From contig NZ_CP011047.1 of the NCBI RefSeq assembly GCF_000982825.1, positions 2,728,001 to 2,792,000 of the forward strand: DNA of 64,000 nucleotides. Reading direction: 5' to 3'. Source of the DNA: Cronobacter sakazakii. GTDB lineage: Bacteria; Pseudomonadota; Gammaproteobacteria; Enterobacterales; Enterobacteriaceae. The notes beneath the pieces were generated by a model that made no database searches, had not been told where the DNA came from, and saw only the letters and a list, made by a program, of their open reading frames with translations. Position numbers and translations under genes: made by a program. Shown piece after piece: positions 35,355-44,100 of this stretch (position 1 is its first letter; each line of letters begins with the position of its first letter).

Positions 35355-35426
35355 CGGGATACCTTACGTTAATAACGCTGCCAGTCGAAGGCGGCAGCGT
35401 GCGGTCTTAAGAAAAAAGAGGGCAAA

Positions 35427-35455
35427 AGTATACTGCATTTAGGCGGCGGCGTCAG
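35427..35455 (-). promoter_or_regulatory. Sigma-70 promoter of argS
   Basis: On the minus strand CTGACG, 17 bases, TATACT: five of six -35 bases and five of six -10 bases fit the consensus. Confidence 0.65.
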
Positions 35456-35539
35456 CACCGGCGGGCAGGGTGGTACGTGCTGGAGCGCGGGCGTCAAACA
35501 GGGTAGATTAGCGCCTTTGTCACCGTACGGGAAAAGCCA

Positions 35540-36103
35540 ATGACCCACTGGCACACACCAGAAGAACTCCAGGATATCCGCGCGGATCTGCCGCGTTTTG
35601 AAGCGGCGTTACAGACGCTCGCCGGGCGTCTCGCGCTCGATATAAAAGGCCTGCACGCCGATCATATTTCGCTGCGCTGCCACCAGAACGCGACCGCCGA
35701 GCGCTGGCGTAAAGGGTTTGAGCAGTGCGGCACGCTGCTTAGCGAAAACATCATTAATGGCCGCCCCATCTGCCTTTTTCGCCTTGATGAGCCGGTCTGC
35801 GTCGGGCCGTGGCGCTTTACGATTGTCGAACTGCCGTGGCCTGGCGAAAAACGCTACCCGCATGAAGGCTGGGAACATATTGAAATCGTGCTGCCCGGCG
35901 CGCCGGAATCGCTCAACCAGCGCGCGCTGGCGCTGCTGGGCGACGAAGGGCTGATGGCACCGGATATTTCGGTGAAAACCAGTTCACCTGCAGGTGAGCA
36001 TGAGCGGTTGCCGAACCCGACGCTCGCCGTCACCGACCGCATCGTCACCATCAAATTCCATCCGTATTCCATCGAAGAGATCGTCGCAAGCGAGCAGCAG
36101 TAA
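35540..36103 (+). CDS. yecM: YecM family protein (VOC-fold, putative metal-binding)
   Basis: This 187-residue protein matches E. coli YecM (188). Its fold is of the glyoxalase/VOC type; candidate metal ligands are His42 (HADHISLRC) and the His/Glu of WEHIEIVLPG. The activity is unknown. It lies between argS and cutC as in E. coli. The ribosome site is weak (GGGAAAAGCC). A strong terminator follows directly. Confidence 0.9.
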   Translation: MTHWHTPEELQDIRADLPRFEAALQTLAGRLALDIKGLHADHISLRCHQNATAERWRKGFEQCGTLLSENIINGRPICLFRLDEPVCVGPWRFTIVELPWPGEKRYPHEGWEHIEIVLPGAPESLNQRALALLGDEGLMAPDISVKTSSPAGEHERLPNPTLAVTDRIVTIKFHPYSIEEIVASEQQ

Positions 36104-36121
36104 CGGTTCGCTGTCACACAC

Positions 36122-36157
36122 GGGGCCAGACTGGCGCAAAGTCTGGCCCCTTTTTTT
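36122..36157 (+). terminator. Rho-independent terminator after yecM
   Basis: GGGGCCAGACT, loop GGCGCAA, AGTCTGGCCCC, then seven T residues. Confidence 0.93.
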
Positions 36158-36250
36158 GTCTATAGTATTCAGGGGACCATTTCCCGCACGCCCCCGCATG
36201 AAGAGTAAGGAGAGACCCGACGCCTGTTTTCGACCCGATGGGAGAGACTC

Positions 36251-36793
36251 ATGCAACAAACCGTAAAACGTACCGATCTCTGGATTAACCGTGATGAGCC
36301 TGGGCTGCGCCGCTCCCTGCTTATCCATCGCTCCGCCGAGGAGCTGTTTGATTTATGGCGCGCGCCGTCTACCCTGCCACGCATCATGGGACATTTCGCC
36401 CACATTACCATTCTCAGCAACACCGCGTCCCACTGGGCCGTGCGAATGCCGCTTGGCAAAACCGTTGAGTGGGATGCCTATATCACCGATGAAGAGCGCG
36501 GCCATTACATCAGCTGGGCGTCTGAGAAAAAGGCCACCGTGCCGAACGCCGGCAGGCTGACGTTTCGTCATATCTCCGAGGAGCGCGGCACGGAAGTGAC
36601 GCTTTCGCTGCATTTCGATCCTCCCGGCGGCTTTTTTGGCGAGTGGTTGTCGAAAAAAATCGATCTGGTGCCGGAGGCGATGCTGAGCCAGGCGCTGCGG
36701 CGTTTTAAAAGCCTCGCCGAGACGGGCGAAATCGCGACCAATAAACCGCAACCGGCGGGCCGTCACGGCGGTATGGACAAGGTGGAGGAATAA
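36251..36793 (+). CDS. SRPBCC (polyketide-cyclase/START-like) family protein
   Basis: This 180-residue protein has a START-like lipid-binding fold; the opening helix-grip pattern includes SLLIHRSAEELFDLWRAP, and the end of the fold is the long helix EAMLSQALRRFKSLAETGEI. The last 20 residues are polar and probably loose. The ligand is unknown. It lies three bases before a zinc alcohol dehydrogenase, so the two probably work on related substrates. GGGAGAGACTC precedes the ATG. This pair is absent at this locus in E. coli. Confidence 0.75.
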   Translation: MQQTVKRTDLWINRDEPGLRRSLLIHRSAEELFDLWRAPSTLPRIMGHFAHITILSNTASHWAVRMPLGKTVEWDAYITDEERGHYISWASEKKATVPNAGRLTFRHISEERGTEVTLSLHFDPPGGFFGEWLSKKIDLVPEAMLSQALRRFKSLAETGEIATNKPQPAGRHGGMDKVEE

Positions 36794-36796
36794 CCG

Positions 36797-37963
36797 ATGC
36801 GAGCACTCTGCTGGAACGGCGTCAACGATCTGCGCGTCGAGACCGTGGGCGATCCGACTATCGTCAATCCGCATGATGTGATCCTTAAAGTGGGCCTGAC
36901 CACGACCTGCGGCTCCGATTTACACGTCATCGACGGACTTATTCCGAGCATGGAAGAGGGCGATATCCTCGGCCATGAATTTATGGGCGAAGTGGTGGAA
37001 GTGGGCCCGGAGGTGAAAAACATCCGCCGCGGCGACCGCGTCGTGGTGCCGTCGTTTATCTCGTGCGGCTCCTGCTGGTACTGTAATCACGGCCTGACTT
37101 CGTGTTGCGATAACACCAACCCGAACGCGCATCTGCAGGAAAAAATCCTCGGCTACCCGACGGCAGGAATTTACGCCTACAGCCATGCGTTCGGCGGCTA
37201 TGCCGGGTCGCACGCCGAATATGTGCGTGTGCCGTTCGCCGATAACGACTGCTTTATCGTGCCGGAAAATGTCTCTGACGAGCAGGCACTGTTTCTCTCT
37301 GACGCCGCGCCGACAGGCTATATGGGCGCGGATTTTTGCAATATTCACCCCGGCGACACGGTGGCGGTATGGGGCTGCGGCGGTGTCGGGCTGATGGCGG
37401 CCCAGAGCGCGTTCCTGCTGGGCGCTGAAAGAGTCATTGCCATTGACCGTTTCCCGGAGCGGCTGGCGATGGCGCGCGACATCGTGGGTGCTATTCCGCT
37501 GGATTACACGAACGTGGATATTTACGAAGCGTTGCTTGAGATAACCGGCGGCCGCGGCCCGGACAGCTGCATTGACGCGGTTGGGATGGAGGCGCACGGC
37601 GAAGGGCTGGAATATGCCTATGACCGCACCAAACAGGCGCTCAAAATGCACACTGATATTGGCGCCGCGCTGCGTCAGGCGATCCGCGCCTGCCGAAAAG
37701 GCGGCACGCTCGCCATTCTCGGCGTTTACGGCATGATGGATAAATTCCCGCTCGGCGTGGCGATGAATAAAGGCTTAACCATTCGCACCGCCCAGCAGCA
37801 CGGCCAGGCCTATATGAAACGCCTGCTGGATCACGCCTCCCGCGGCGAACTGCGCACCGATTTCCTCGCCACGCACCGTTTCTCGCTGGAAGACGCGCCG
37901 CGTGGCTATGAAATGTTTAAAAACAAAGAGGACGGCTGCGTGAGGGCGGTGTTTAAGCCCTGA
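36797..37963 (+). CDS. Zinc-dependent alcohol dehydrogenase (formaldehyde-dehydrogenase-like)
   Basis: This 388-residue medium-chain dehydrogenase has the catalytic zinc site (TTTCGSDLHV, GHEFMGEVVEVG), the structural-zinc cysteines (SCGSCWYCNHGLTSCC) and a Rossmann segment VWGCGGVGLMAAQSA. The inserted loop and overall length resemble glutathione-independent formaldehyde dehydrogenase-like enzymes, but the substrate cannot be told from sequence. It is translated with the SRPBCC gene upstream. Its end overlaps the convergent MalY-like gene by 11 bases. Confidence 0.85.
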   Translation: MRALCWNGVNDLRVETVGDPTIVNPHDVILKVGLTTTCGSDLHVIDGLIPSMEEGDILGHEFMGEVVEVGPEVKNIRRGDRVVVPSFISCGSCWYCNHGLTSCCDNTNPNAHLQEKILGYPTAGIYAYSHAFGGYAGSHAEYVRVPFADNDCFIVPENVSDEQALFLSDAAPTGYMGADFCNIHPGDTVAVWGCGGVGLMAAQSAFLLGAERVIAIDRFPERLAMARDIVGAIPLDYTNVDIYEALLEITGGRGPDSCIDAVGMEAHGEGLEYAYDRTKQALKMHTDIGAALRQAIRACRKGGTLAILGVYGMMDKFPLGVAMNKGLTIRTAQQHGQAYMKRLLDHASRGELRTDFLATHRFSLEDAPRGYEMFKNKEDGCVRAVFKP

Positions 37964-39104
37964 CGTTCGCCGCACTGACCGCCTGTGTCAGACGCGCAAT
38001 GGCCGTCTCCAGCGTGGCGGCGGTGCAGCCGAAGTTAATCCGCACGTGTTGCGGCGCGCCGAAATCCGCGCCGGGGGAGAAGCCGAGCCCCTGGCGCTTA
38101 AAGAAGCGCGTCGGGTTCTCAACGCCAAGTCCGGACGCATCCACCCACGCCAGATACGTCGCCTCCGGCACTACCATCTCAAGCCCCGACAGCCCGCTAA
38201 TGGCGGCGTATAGCCGGTCGCGGTTGCGGCGCAGATACGCAATTTGCTCAGTAAGCCACGGCTCACCGCCGCGCCATGCCGCTTCGGCGGCCGTCAGCGC
38301 CAGTACGTCCACATGCGGCACAATGCCTTCACGCGCGGCGCAAAAACGCTGGCGCAGCGCGGCATCCGGGATCACCGCCACCGACGCGCCAAGCCCGGCG
38401 ATATTAAACGTTTTCGACGGCGACATCAGCGTGATGGAGCGCCGCGCGGCGTCCTCGCTGAGCGAGGCGAACGGGATATGCTGCACGCCGGGCGTGAGGA
38501 TCAGATCGCAGTGGATTTCATCAGAACAGACGATAAGGTCATGCTCCTGCGCAAACGCGAGCTGCGCTTCGAGTTCGTCACGGCGGTATGCGGTGCCGCC
38601 AGGATTTTGCGGGTTACAGAGCATCAGGAGCTTTTCGCGCCCGGTAAGCTGCGGGCGCAGGCTTTCCAGATCCAGCACCAGCCGTTCGCCGCGCGGCTGC
38701 AACGGCGCGTTACGCTGCGCGCGACCGGCAAGGGCGGCGGATTTGCGAAACGGCGGGTAAATCGGCGTGGGCGCAACCGTGGTTTCTTCCGGCGAGGTAA
38801 ACGCGCGCACCGAGAGATTAAGCCCCGCCACAATCCCTGGCAAAAAGACCAGCCACTCCGGTTCAACGCGCCACTGGTAGCGACGCTGGCACCATTCAAT
38901 AAAGGCTTCAGCCAGCCCCTGCGGATGCGCGCCGTAGCCAAACACGCCGTGCTGCACGCGCGCTATCAGCGCATCCGTAATACAGGCGGGCGAGCGAAAA
39001 TCGGTGTCGGCCACCCACATCGGCAATACCGATTCGTCATGGGCGTTCCACTTAATGCTGTCGCTGTGACGGCGGTTGATCTCTTCGTCGAAATTGAATG
39101 CCAT
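37953..39104 (-). CDS. PLP-dependent cystathionine beta-lyase, MalY/PatB family
   Basis: This 383-residue fold-type I aminotransferase-family enzyme opens MAFNFDEEINRRHSDSIKW and has LPMWVADTDF, the usual MalY/PatB start. The cofactor lysine is in MSPSKTFNIAGLGAS, and CNPQNPGG and SDEIHCDL contact the PLP ring. Members split cystathionine, or other cysteine S-conjugates, to homocysteine or thiols plus pyruvate; E. coli MalY also represses the maltose system. Which of these applies here is not known. It is divergent from cutC. Confidence 0.85.
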   Translation of the reverse strand: MAFNFDEEINRRHSDSIKWNAHDESVLPMWVADTDFRSPACITDALIARVQHGVFGYGAHPQGLAEAFIEWCQRRYQWRVEPEWLVFLPGIVAGLNLSVRAFTSPEETTVAPTPIYPPFRKSAALAGRAQRNAPLQPRGERLVLDLESLRPQLTGREKLLMLCNPQNPGGTAYRRDELEAQLAFAQEHDLIVCSDEIHCDLILTPGVQHIPFASLSEDAARRSITLMSPSKTFNIAGLGASVAVIPDAALRQRFCAAREGIVPHVDVLALTAAEAAWRGGEPWLTEQIAYLRRNRDRLYAAISGLSGLEMVVPEATYLAWVDASGLGVENPTRFFKRQGLGFSPGADFGAPQHVRINFGCTAATLETAIARLTQAVSAANVRA

Positions 39105-39189
39105 GATACGTTGTCCTGCGGCTAAGGGGTTTTCAGACTAAGACGTTTGCCCACAGCTGACCACTACTTTCATTTACAGGGAGTTACCC

Positions 39190-39930
39190 ATGGCGTTACT
39201 GGAAATCTGCTGTTACAGCCAGGCCTGCGCAATGACCGCACAGGCGGCGGGCGCTGACCGCATTGAGCTGTGTTCGGCGGTTAACGAGGGCGGCCTGACG
39301 CCGTCAGCGGGCGTGCTCAAAGGCGTGCGTGCGCAGATAACGATCCCCGTTCATCCTATCGTGCGCCCGCGCGGCGGCGATTTTTGCTACAACGAGAGCG
39401 AGTTTGCGGCGATGCTGGACGATATCGCGTTTATCCGTGAACTGGGCTTTCCGGGGCTTGTGACGGGCGTGCTGAATGAGGACGGCGGGGTGGATCTGGC
39501 CCGAATGCATAAAATAATGCGCGCCGCCGACGGCATGGCGGTGACATTTCATCGCGCCTTCGACATGTGCGCCAGCCCATTGAAAGCGCTGGAAGAATTA
39601 ACCGATCTCGGCGTGGCGCGCATCCTCACTTCGGGCCAGCAGGCGAGCGCGGAAAAAGGAATTTCATTAATTACGGAACTAAAGCAGAAATCCCGTGCTC
39701 CAATCATTATGGCCGGTGCAGGGGTACGGCTTAGCAACCTCAACCTGTTCCTGGCGCAGGGGATAGACGAGCTTCACAGCTCGGCGGGCATCCATGTAGC
39801 CTCTCCCATGCGTTATCGCAATACCGGCGTCTCGATGTCATCGGACGCAAGCGTTGACGAATACTCCCGTTACCAGGTGGATGGCGACGCGGTAGCCGCC
39901 ATGAAGGCGGCGCTTACGTCAGTGCAATGA
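39190..39930 (+). CDS. cutC: Copper homeostasis protein CutC
   Basis: CutC is a 246-residue TIM-barrel protein (248 in E. coli) opening MALLEICCYSQACAMTA. It was linked to copper tolerance, but in E. coli that phenotype came from the MicL sRNA encoded at its 3' end, so the protein's own role is unclear. The family stretches DRIELCSAVNEGGLTPS and VTFHRAFDMC are present. AGGGAGTTACCC precedes the ATG. A sigma-E-like promoter lies inside the gene at 39675-39703. Confidence 0.95.
   Translation: MALLEICCYSQACAMTAQAAGADRIELCSAVNEGGLTPSAGVLKGVRAQITIPVHPIVRPRGGDFCYNESEFAAMLDDIAFIRELGFPGLVTGVLNEDGGVDLARMHKIMRAADGMAVTFHRAFDMCASPLKALEELTDLGVARILTSGQQASAEKGISLITELKQKSRAPIIMAGAGVRLSNLNLFLAQGIDELHSSAGIHVASPMRYRNTGVSMSSDASVDEYSRYQVDGDAVAAMKAALTSVQ
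39675..39703 (+). promoter_or_regulatory. Candidate sigma-E promoter inside cutC
   Basis: GGAACTA at the -35 position and TCCAA at the -10 position, 17 bases apart, resemble the sigma-E consensus (GGAACTT, TCNAA). It would start RNA near 39710. Confidence 0.5.
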
Positions 39931-40018
39931 TTTTTGCCCTCAGTTTTTACCGCGCATCATGTCGCCCAATATGATGCTTGCTCGTACCAGGCCCCGGTCT
40001 TTTGCCGGGGCTTTTTTT
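39710..40018 (+). ncRNA. micL: MicL sRNA (sigma-E-dependent, lpp repressor), candidate
   Basis: From the sigma-E-like promoter in cutC to the terminator after it is about 309 nt, almost the length given for E. coli MicL (about 307 nt), which starts in the same place and is cut to an ~80-nt 3' form. The 3' part here has TACCAG and CGCCCA, each complementary to the start of the lpp coding sequence as I remember it. The 5' end is estimated. Confidence 0.55.
39991..40018 (+). terminator. Rho-independent terminator of cutC / MicL
   Basis: GCCCCGG, loop TCTTTTG, CCGGGGC and seven T residues. Confidence 0.93.
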
Positions 40019-40129
40019 ATGCCCACGCGCTCCTACCAAATCTGGTCACTGTCTTGTCTTTACCGGGCCGCTCAGAGAAGATGCCACGCATCGTCAGCGT
40101 CTTTCGCAGACCTGTAAAGGGAGAGCAGG

Positions 40130-41857
40130 ATGATCGTCGGCATCGATCTCGGTACCACCAATAGCCTCGCTGCCGTCTGGCAGGAGGGCAATCCGCGGCT
40201 TATCGCTAACGCGCTGGGCGAATGTCTCACGCCGAGCGTCGTCGGCCTTGATGACGAAGGGCGCGTGCTGGTCGGCAAAGCCGCCCGCGAGCGTCTGCAC
40301 ACGCATCCGCATCTCACCACCGCACTTTTCAAACGGCATATGGGCACCGCCTGGACCGTCCGGCTCGGGGGCAAACTGTTCCGCGCTGAAGAACTCTCGG
40401 CGCTGGTTTTAAAAAGCCTGAAAGAAGATATCGAGCGCGCCTGCGGCGAGACGGTCACCGAAGCGGTGATAAGCGTGCCGGCGTATTTCAGCGATGCCCA
40501 GCGTAAAGCCACGCGTGTCGCGGGCGAACTGGCCGGGCTTCACGTTGAAAAACTGATTAATGAACCGACCGCGGCGGCGCTGGCTTACGGCCTGCATCGC
40601 GGCGCAGAAGAGGGCACCTTTCTGGTGTTCGATCTCGGCGGCGGCACGTTTGACGTTTCGGTGCTGGAGCTGTTCGAAGGCGTGATGGAAGTACGCGCCA
40701 GCGCCGGCGATAACTTTCTCGGCGGCGAAGATTTCGATCAGGCGCTGATTGACGCCTTCGTGGCGCGCCAGATGGTGGCAGGCGGCCTGCCCGACCCGGC
40801 GGCGCACACGCATGCCCTGCGTCGCGAGGCCGAGCGGGTGCGCCATGCGCTTGGCGATCGCCCTGTCGCCACTTTTACGCTGCGTGCTGAAGACCAGACC
40901 TGGAGCCAGGACTTTCATCAGGGCGAGCTGAACGATATTTTCGCGCCGCTCCTTACCCGCCTGCGCCTGCCCATTGAGCGCGCGCTGCGCGATGCCCGCA
41001 TTCGCGTTGCGGATCTTGACGAGATCCTGCTGGTCGGCGGTGCGAGCCGTATGCCTCTGGTACGCCGCCTGGCCGCCGGGCTGTTTGGCCGCTTCCCGTC
41101 GGTGTCGATAAATCCTGACGAGGCGGTCGCGCTTGGTGCGGCCGTGCAGGCGGCGCTGAAAAAACGCGACGCGGCGCTGGAAGAAGTGGTGCTGACGGAT
41201 GTCTGCCCTTATACGCTTGGCATTGAAACCGTCAAAGCCTTTGGCCGTCATCTTGACGACGGTCACTATCTGCCGGTGATTGAGCGCAACGTGGTGGTGC
41301 CGGTGAGCCGGGTAAAAACAGTCTGTACGCTTGCCGATAATCAGACGATGGTAGAGTTTACGCTTTACCAGGGCGAAAGCCGTCTGGTGAAAGACAACAT
41401 TGCGCTTGGCAAAATGCGCGTGCCGGTGCCGCCGAGACCGGCGGGCGAGGTGTCGCTGGACGTGCGGTTCACCTATGACATCAACGGTATTCTGGAAGCC
41501 GAAGTCACGGTACCGCTCACCGGCGAGCGCCATCAGCTCATTATAGAAAACAACCCTGGCATGCTAACGCCGCAAGAGATTGCCGAACGGCTGGCGCAAC
41601 TGAGCGCGCTGAAAATTCACCCGCGCGAACGCCAGCCCAACACGCATCTGATGGCGCGTCTCGACCGACTGTATCAGGAGACCACTGGCGAGATACGCGA
41701 GGAGATTAGCTATCTCGGGGCGCGCTTCCAGCAGGCGCTGGAGAGCCAGGACGACGCGCGCATCGATAAAGCCCGTCAGGAAATAACGCAGCAGGCAACG
41801 CAATCGAAGCCGGGATGTGGCTTTTCTGATGCGCGCACTGGAGATCCTCGGGCTTGA
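40130..41857 (+). CDS. hscC: Hsp70-family chaperone HscC
   Basis: HscC is a specialised Hsp70 ATPase, 575 residues here (556 in E. coli). The actin-fold motifs are IVGIDLGTTNSLAAVW, FLVFDLGGGTFDVSVLEL and LLVGGASRMPLVRRL. The substrate domain is followed by a shortened lid, as expected for HscC and unlike DnaK (638). The last 20 residues overlap the next gene and are probably an extension of no importance. GGGAGAGCAGG precedes the ATG. The next gene encodes a membrane J-like protein, the partner type known from E. coli, where the pair lies at a different locus. Confidence 0.9.
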   Translation: MIVGIDLGTTNSLAAVWQEGNPRLIANALGECLTPSVVGLDDEGRVLVGKAARERLHTHPHLTTALFKRHMGTAWTVRLGGKLFRAEELSALVLKSLKEDIERACGETVTEAVISVPAYFSDAQRKATRVAGELAGLHVEKLINEPTAAALAYGLHRGAEEGTFLVFDLGGGTFDVSVLELFEGVMEVRASAGDNFLGGEDFDQALIDAFVARQMVAGGLPDPAAHTHALRREAERVRHALGDRPVATFTLRAEDQTWSQDFHQGELNDIFAPLLTRLRLPIERALRDARIRVADLDEILLVGGASRMPLVRRLAAGLFGRFPSVSINPDEAVALGAAVQAALKKRDAALEEVVLTDVCPYTLGIETVKAFGRHLDDGHYLPVIERNVVVPVSRVKTVCTLADNQTMVEFTLYQGESRLVKDNIALGKMRVPVPPRPAGEVSLDVRFTYDINGILEAEVTVPLTGERHQLIIENNPGMLTPQEIAERLAQLSALKIHPRERQPNTHLMARLDRLYQETTGEIREEISYLGARFQQALESQDDARIDKARQEITQQATQSKPGCGFSDARTGDPRA

Positions 41858-43478
41858 GCCCGGCGCGGACGAGCGCGCCATCAAACGTGCCTACGCCAGG
41901 CTTCTGAAAGGGTGTCGCCCGGATGACGATCCGCAAGGCTTTCAGCAACTGCGAGATGCCTACGAAACGGCGCTGGAACAGGCGCGTCGCGGCGTGGCGG
42001 ACGGCGATGACGACGCATTCGGCGATGACGATGAGCACGATGACGACAACGACATAGCGGCTGTCGCGCCAGACGCGTACAGGCAAATTGATGACCCGCT
42101 ACAGGCGCAGCCTGTAAACGAGCCCGAACCTGCGCCAGCGGAAAGCGCGCCAGCACCTCCCGCACCGTTGTACACGCCGCCACGCACGACGGCGTTGCTC
42201 GACGGGTTAAACGAGGAAAATCTCAACGTCCGCTGGCTGGAGGCGCGCGCGATGGGGGAGTCGCGCGAATTTGAAGAGGCGGTCCTGACGCGCTGTCTGT
42301 GGCATCTCGCGCCTGACGAATACGCCTTCGTCGCACAGGCGCAGGCGTGCTTTGAGTGGCTGACGCCGGGCCAGCGCGTGGCGACTGACGAATCGCAGCA
42401 GAACCGGTTACGCCATGTGCTGCTCACCCCTTACGCCGAAGAGATGCGCGCGGTGCTGGAAGAGGGGAACGATGCCCGCTATCAGGCCTGCCTGCGCGCG
42501 CTGGCGAATTCCCCGTGGCTGCAAAGCTATGACGGACAGCGCCAGTTGCAGCGCCTTGCGCTGTCGCTGCTGGATGCGCAGCCTGAGTGGTCGCCAGAGC
42601 GCTTTGCCGCACTTTGCAGGCTGTTTCACTGGGATGAAACGCGCGGCGAGCGGCCAGATCTGCCGGACTTGTGGGCGCAGGTTATCGCCCGCGACGAAGA
42701 AGAAGCGCTTTTTGTTGAGCTTACGGCAAAGCGCGACGCGGCAGAGGACAGCCCGGCGCACCGGGCGGCGCAGATGGTATTGCGCGTGCAGGATGAAGAC
42801 GCTCGTATGCTGGCCGGTCTCGATTACACCGATGAAGACTGGCAGGCCTGTGGCCGGCTCACCGACCAGCTGGAAATTGGCCATCCGGCGCTCATCCCGC
42901 GCTTTGCGGGCGCGGATATCCACGCGTGGCAACAGACGTACCACAAACTTAATGAAGCGCACGGACCGATGATGCGTAGCCTCTGGCTGGTTGGCATGAT
43001 GATGGCGACGTTTGGCTGGATGCTGCCCGCGGTGTATGACGGCAGCATCACCCCGTTGGGCGTGGTGCTCCGTGTGCTGGTGGCGCCCGTGGTGGCAATG
43101 GTGGTGGGCATCTTCCCGCTGGTTTTATGGCGGGGACTGGCCCGGCCGTTCCTGGACAGAGACGCAGCGCTGAGCGAGCGGCTGCTGCCGCGGTTTATCT
43201 ACTCCCGGCGGCGCAAGCGCTGGCGGCTGTTCGCGCATGTGATCCCGTTTTGCGTAGTGAGCGTCGTTATCGCGCTGGTCTGCGGCAGGCTGGCGATGTG
43301 GATTTTCGTGGTCGTGACGCTGCTGCTGGCCTGGACCGATCTCTGGCGTTATCCCGGCGCGCTGCGGCGGTTTCGCCAGAAACGTGCGCCTCTGCGCGGC
43401 GGACGTCTGAAGCTTGTCCTGCTGGCGCTGCTGTTTTTCGCCATCGTCACCGGCGTGCGCGCGTTGTTGCAAGCGTGA
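41829..43478 (+). CDS. djlC: Membrane J-domain-like co-chaperone of HscC (DjlC/DjlB family)
   Basis: This is a 549-residue protein. Residues 1-50 are J-like (LEILGLEPGADERAIKRAYA…, then FQQLRDAYETAL), but the HPD tripeptide reads Arg30-Pro31-Asp32. A Pro/Glu-rich linker, a large alpha-helical region and four C-terminal hydrophobic segments (about 380-545) follow, placing it in the inner membrane with the J-like end in the cytoplasm. DjlB and DjlC stimulate HscC in E. coli; I cannot tell which of the two this is. It overlaps hscC by 29 bases. A GTG at 41817 is an alternative start, giving four more residues; both have weak ribosome sites. Confidence 0.75.
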   Translation: MRALEILGLEPGADERAIKRAYARLLKGCRPDDDPQGFQQLRDAYETALEQARRGVADGDDDAFGDDDEHDDDNDIAAVAPDAYRQIDDPLQAQPVNEPEPAPAESAPAPPAPLYTPPRTTALLDGLNEENLNVRWLEARAMGESREFEEAVLTRCLWHLAPDEYAFVAQAQACFEWLTPGQRVATDESQQNRLRHVLLTPYAEEMRAVLEEGNDARYQACLRALANSPWLQSYDGQRQLQRLALSLLDAQPEWSPERFAALCRLFHWDETRGERPDLPDLWAQVIARDEEEALFVELTAKRDAAEDSPAHRAAQMVLRVQDEDARMLAGLDYTDEDWQACGRLTDQLEIGHPALIPRFAGADIHAWQQTYHKLNEAHGPMMRSLWLVGMMMATFGWMLPAVYDGSITPLGVVLRVLVAPVVAMVVGIFPLVLWRGLARPFLDRDAALSERLLPRFIYSRRRKRWRLFAHVIPFCVVSVVIALVCGRLAMWIFVVVTLLLAWTDLWRYPGALRRFRQKRAPLRGGRLKLVLLALLFFAIVTGVRALLQA

Positions 43479-43503
43479 TACTCAAAACGACCTGCGCTGC
43501 GAT

Positions 43504-43529
43504 AGCCCGGCCTCGCCGGGCTGTTCGCT
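43504..43529 (+). terminator. Hairpin after the J-domain gene
   Basis: AGCCCGGC, loop CTC, GCCGGGCT, then GTTCGCTTTT. The T-run is delayed, so strength is uncertain. Confidence 0.6.
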
Positions 43530-43617
43530 TTTCAGGCAACCGGCGTGCTGCCGCCTGGCTTATTTTGCGATTTATTTGCCAGACTTCTCAGGTAATTGTT
43601 TATGTTGAGGAGGAACT

Positions 43618-44064
43618 ATGGGCTTACTGAATTTTGTAAAAGAAGCGGGCGAAAAAATCTGGGACAGCGTTTCCGGGCATAACGACGCGGCGGCACAGAA
43701 CGCCAAAGTGCAGGAACACCTCAAGAAAACCGGTATTCCGGATGCCGATAAAGTTCAGGTGCAGGTGGATGACGGCAAAGCGACCGTGACCGGGCAAGGC
43801 TTAAGCCAGGAAGCGAAAGAGAAAATCCTGGTGGCCGTCGGCAACATCGCGGGCATCGGGCATGTCGATGACAACGTCGCGGTGGCGACCCCGGCACCGG
43901 AAAGCCAGTTCTACACGGTGAAAAAAGGCGACACCCTCAGCGCTATCTCGAAAGAAGTTTATGGCGATGCGAATCAATACCCTAAAATCTTTGAAGCCAA
44001 TAAACCGATGCTGACCAGCCCGGAAAAAATCTATCCGGGCCAGGTGTTGCGTATTCCGAAGTAA
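43618..44064 (+). CDS. kbp: Potassium-binding protein Kbp (BON-LysM)
   Basis: The 148-residue cytoplasmic protein matches E. coli Kbp (YgaU, 149): an N-terminal amphipathic segment MGLLNFVKEAGEKIW, a BON domain at about 25-90 and a LysM domain at about 98-146 (YTVKKGDTLSAISKEVYG…YPGQVLRIPK). Kbp senses K+ and supports growth at high potassium. TTGAGGAGGAACT precedes the ATG. In E. coli the gene is elsewhere, so this placement is different. Confidence 0.93.
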   Translation: MGLLNFVKEAGEKIWDSVSGHNDAAAQNAKVQEHLKKTGIPDADKVQVQVDDGKATVTGQGLSQEAKEKILVAVGNIAGIGHVDDNVAVATPAPESQFYTVKKGDTLSAISKEVYGDANQYPKIFEANKPMLTSPEKIYPGQVLRIPK

Positions 44065-44071
44065 AAAACGT

Positions 44072-44094
44072 CTCCCGCACGTCAGGTGCGGGAG
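44072..44094. terminator. Terminator between convergent kbp and cmoB
   Basis: CTCCCGCAC, loop GTCAG, GTGCGGGAG. On the minus strand a run of six T follows three bases later, so it suits cmoB best and may also serve kbp. Confidence 0.75.
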
Positions 44095-44100
44095 AATACA

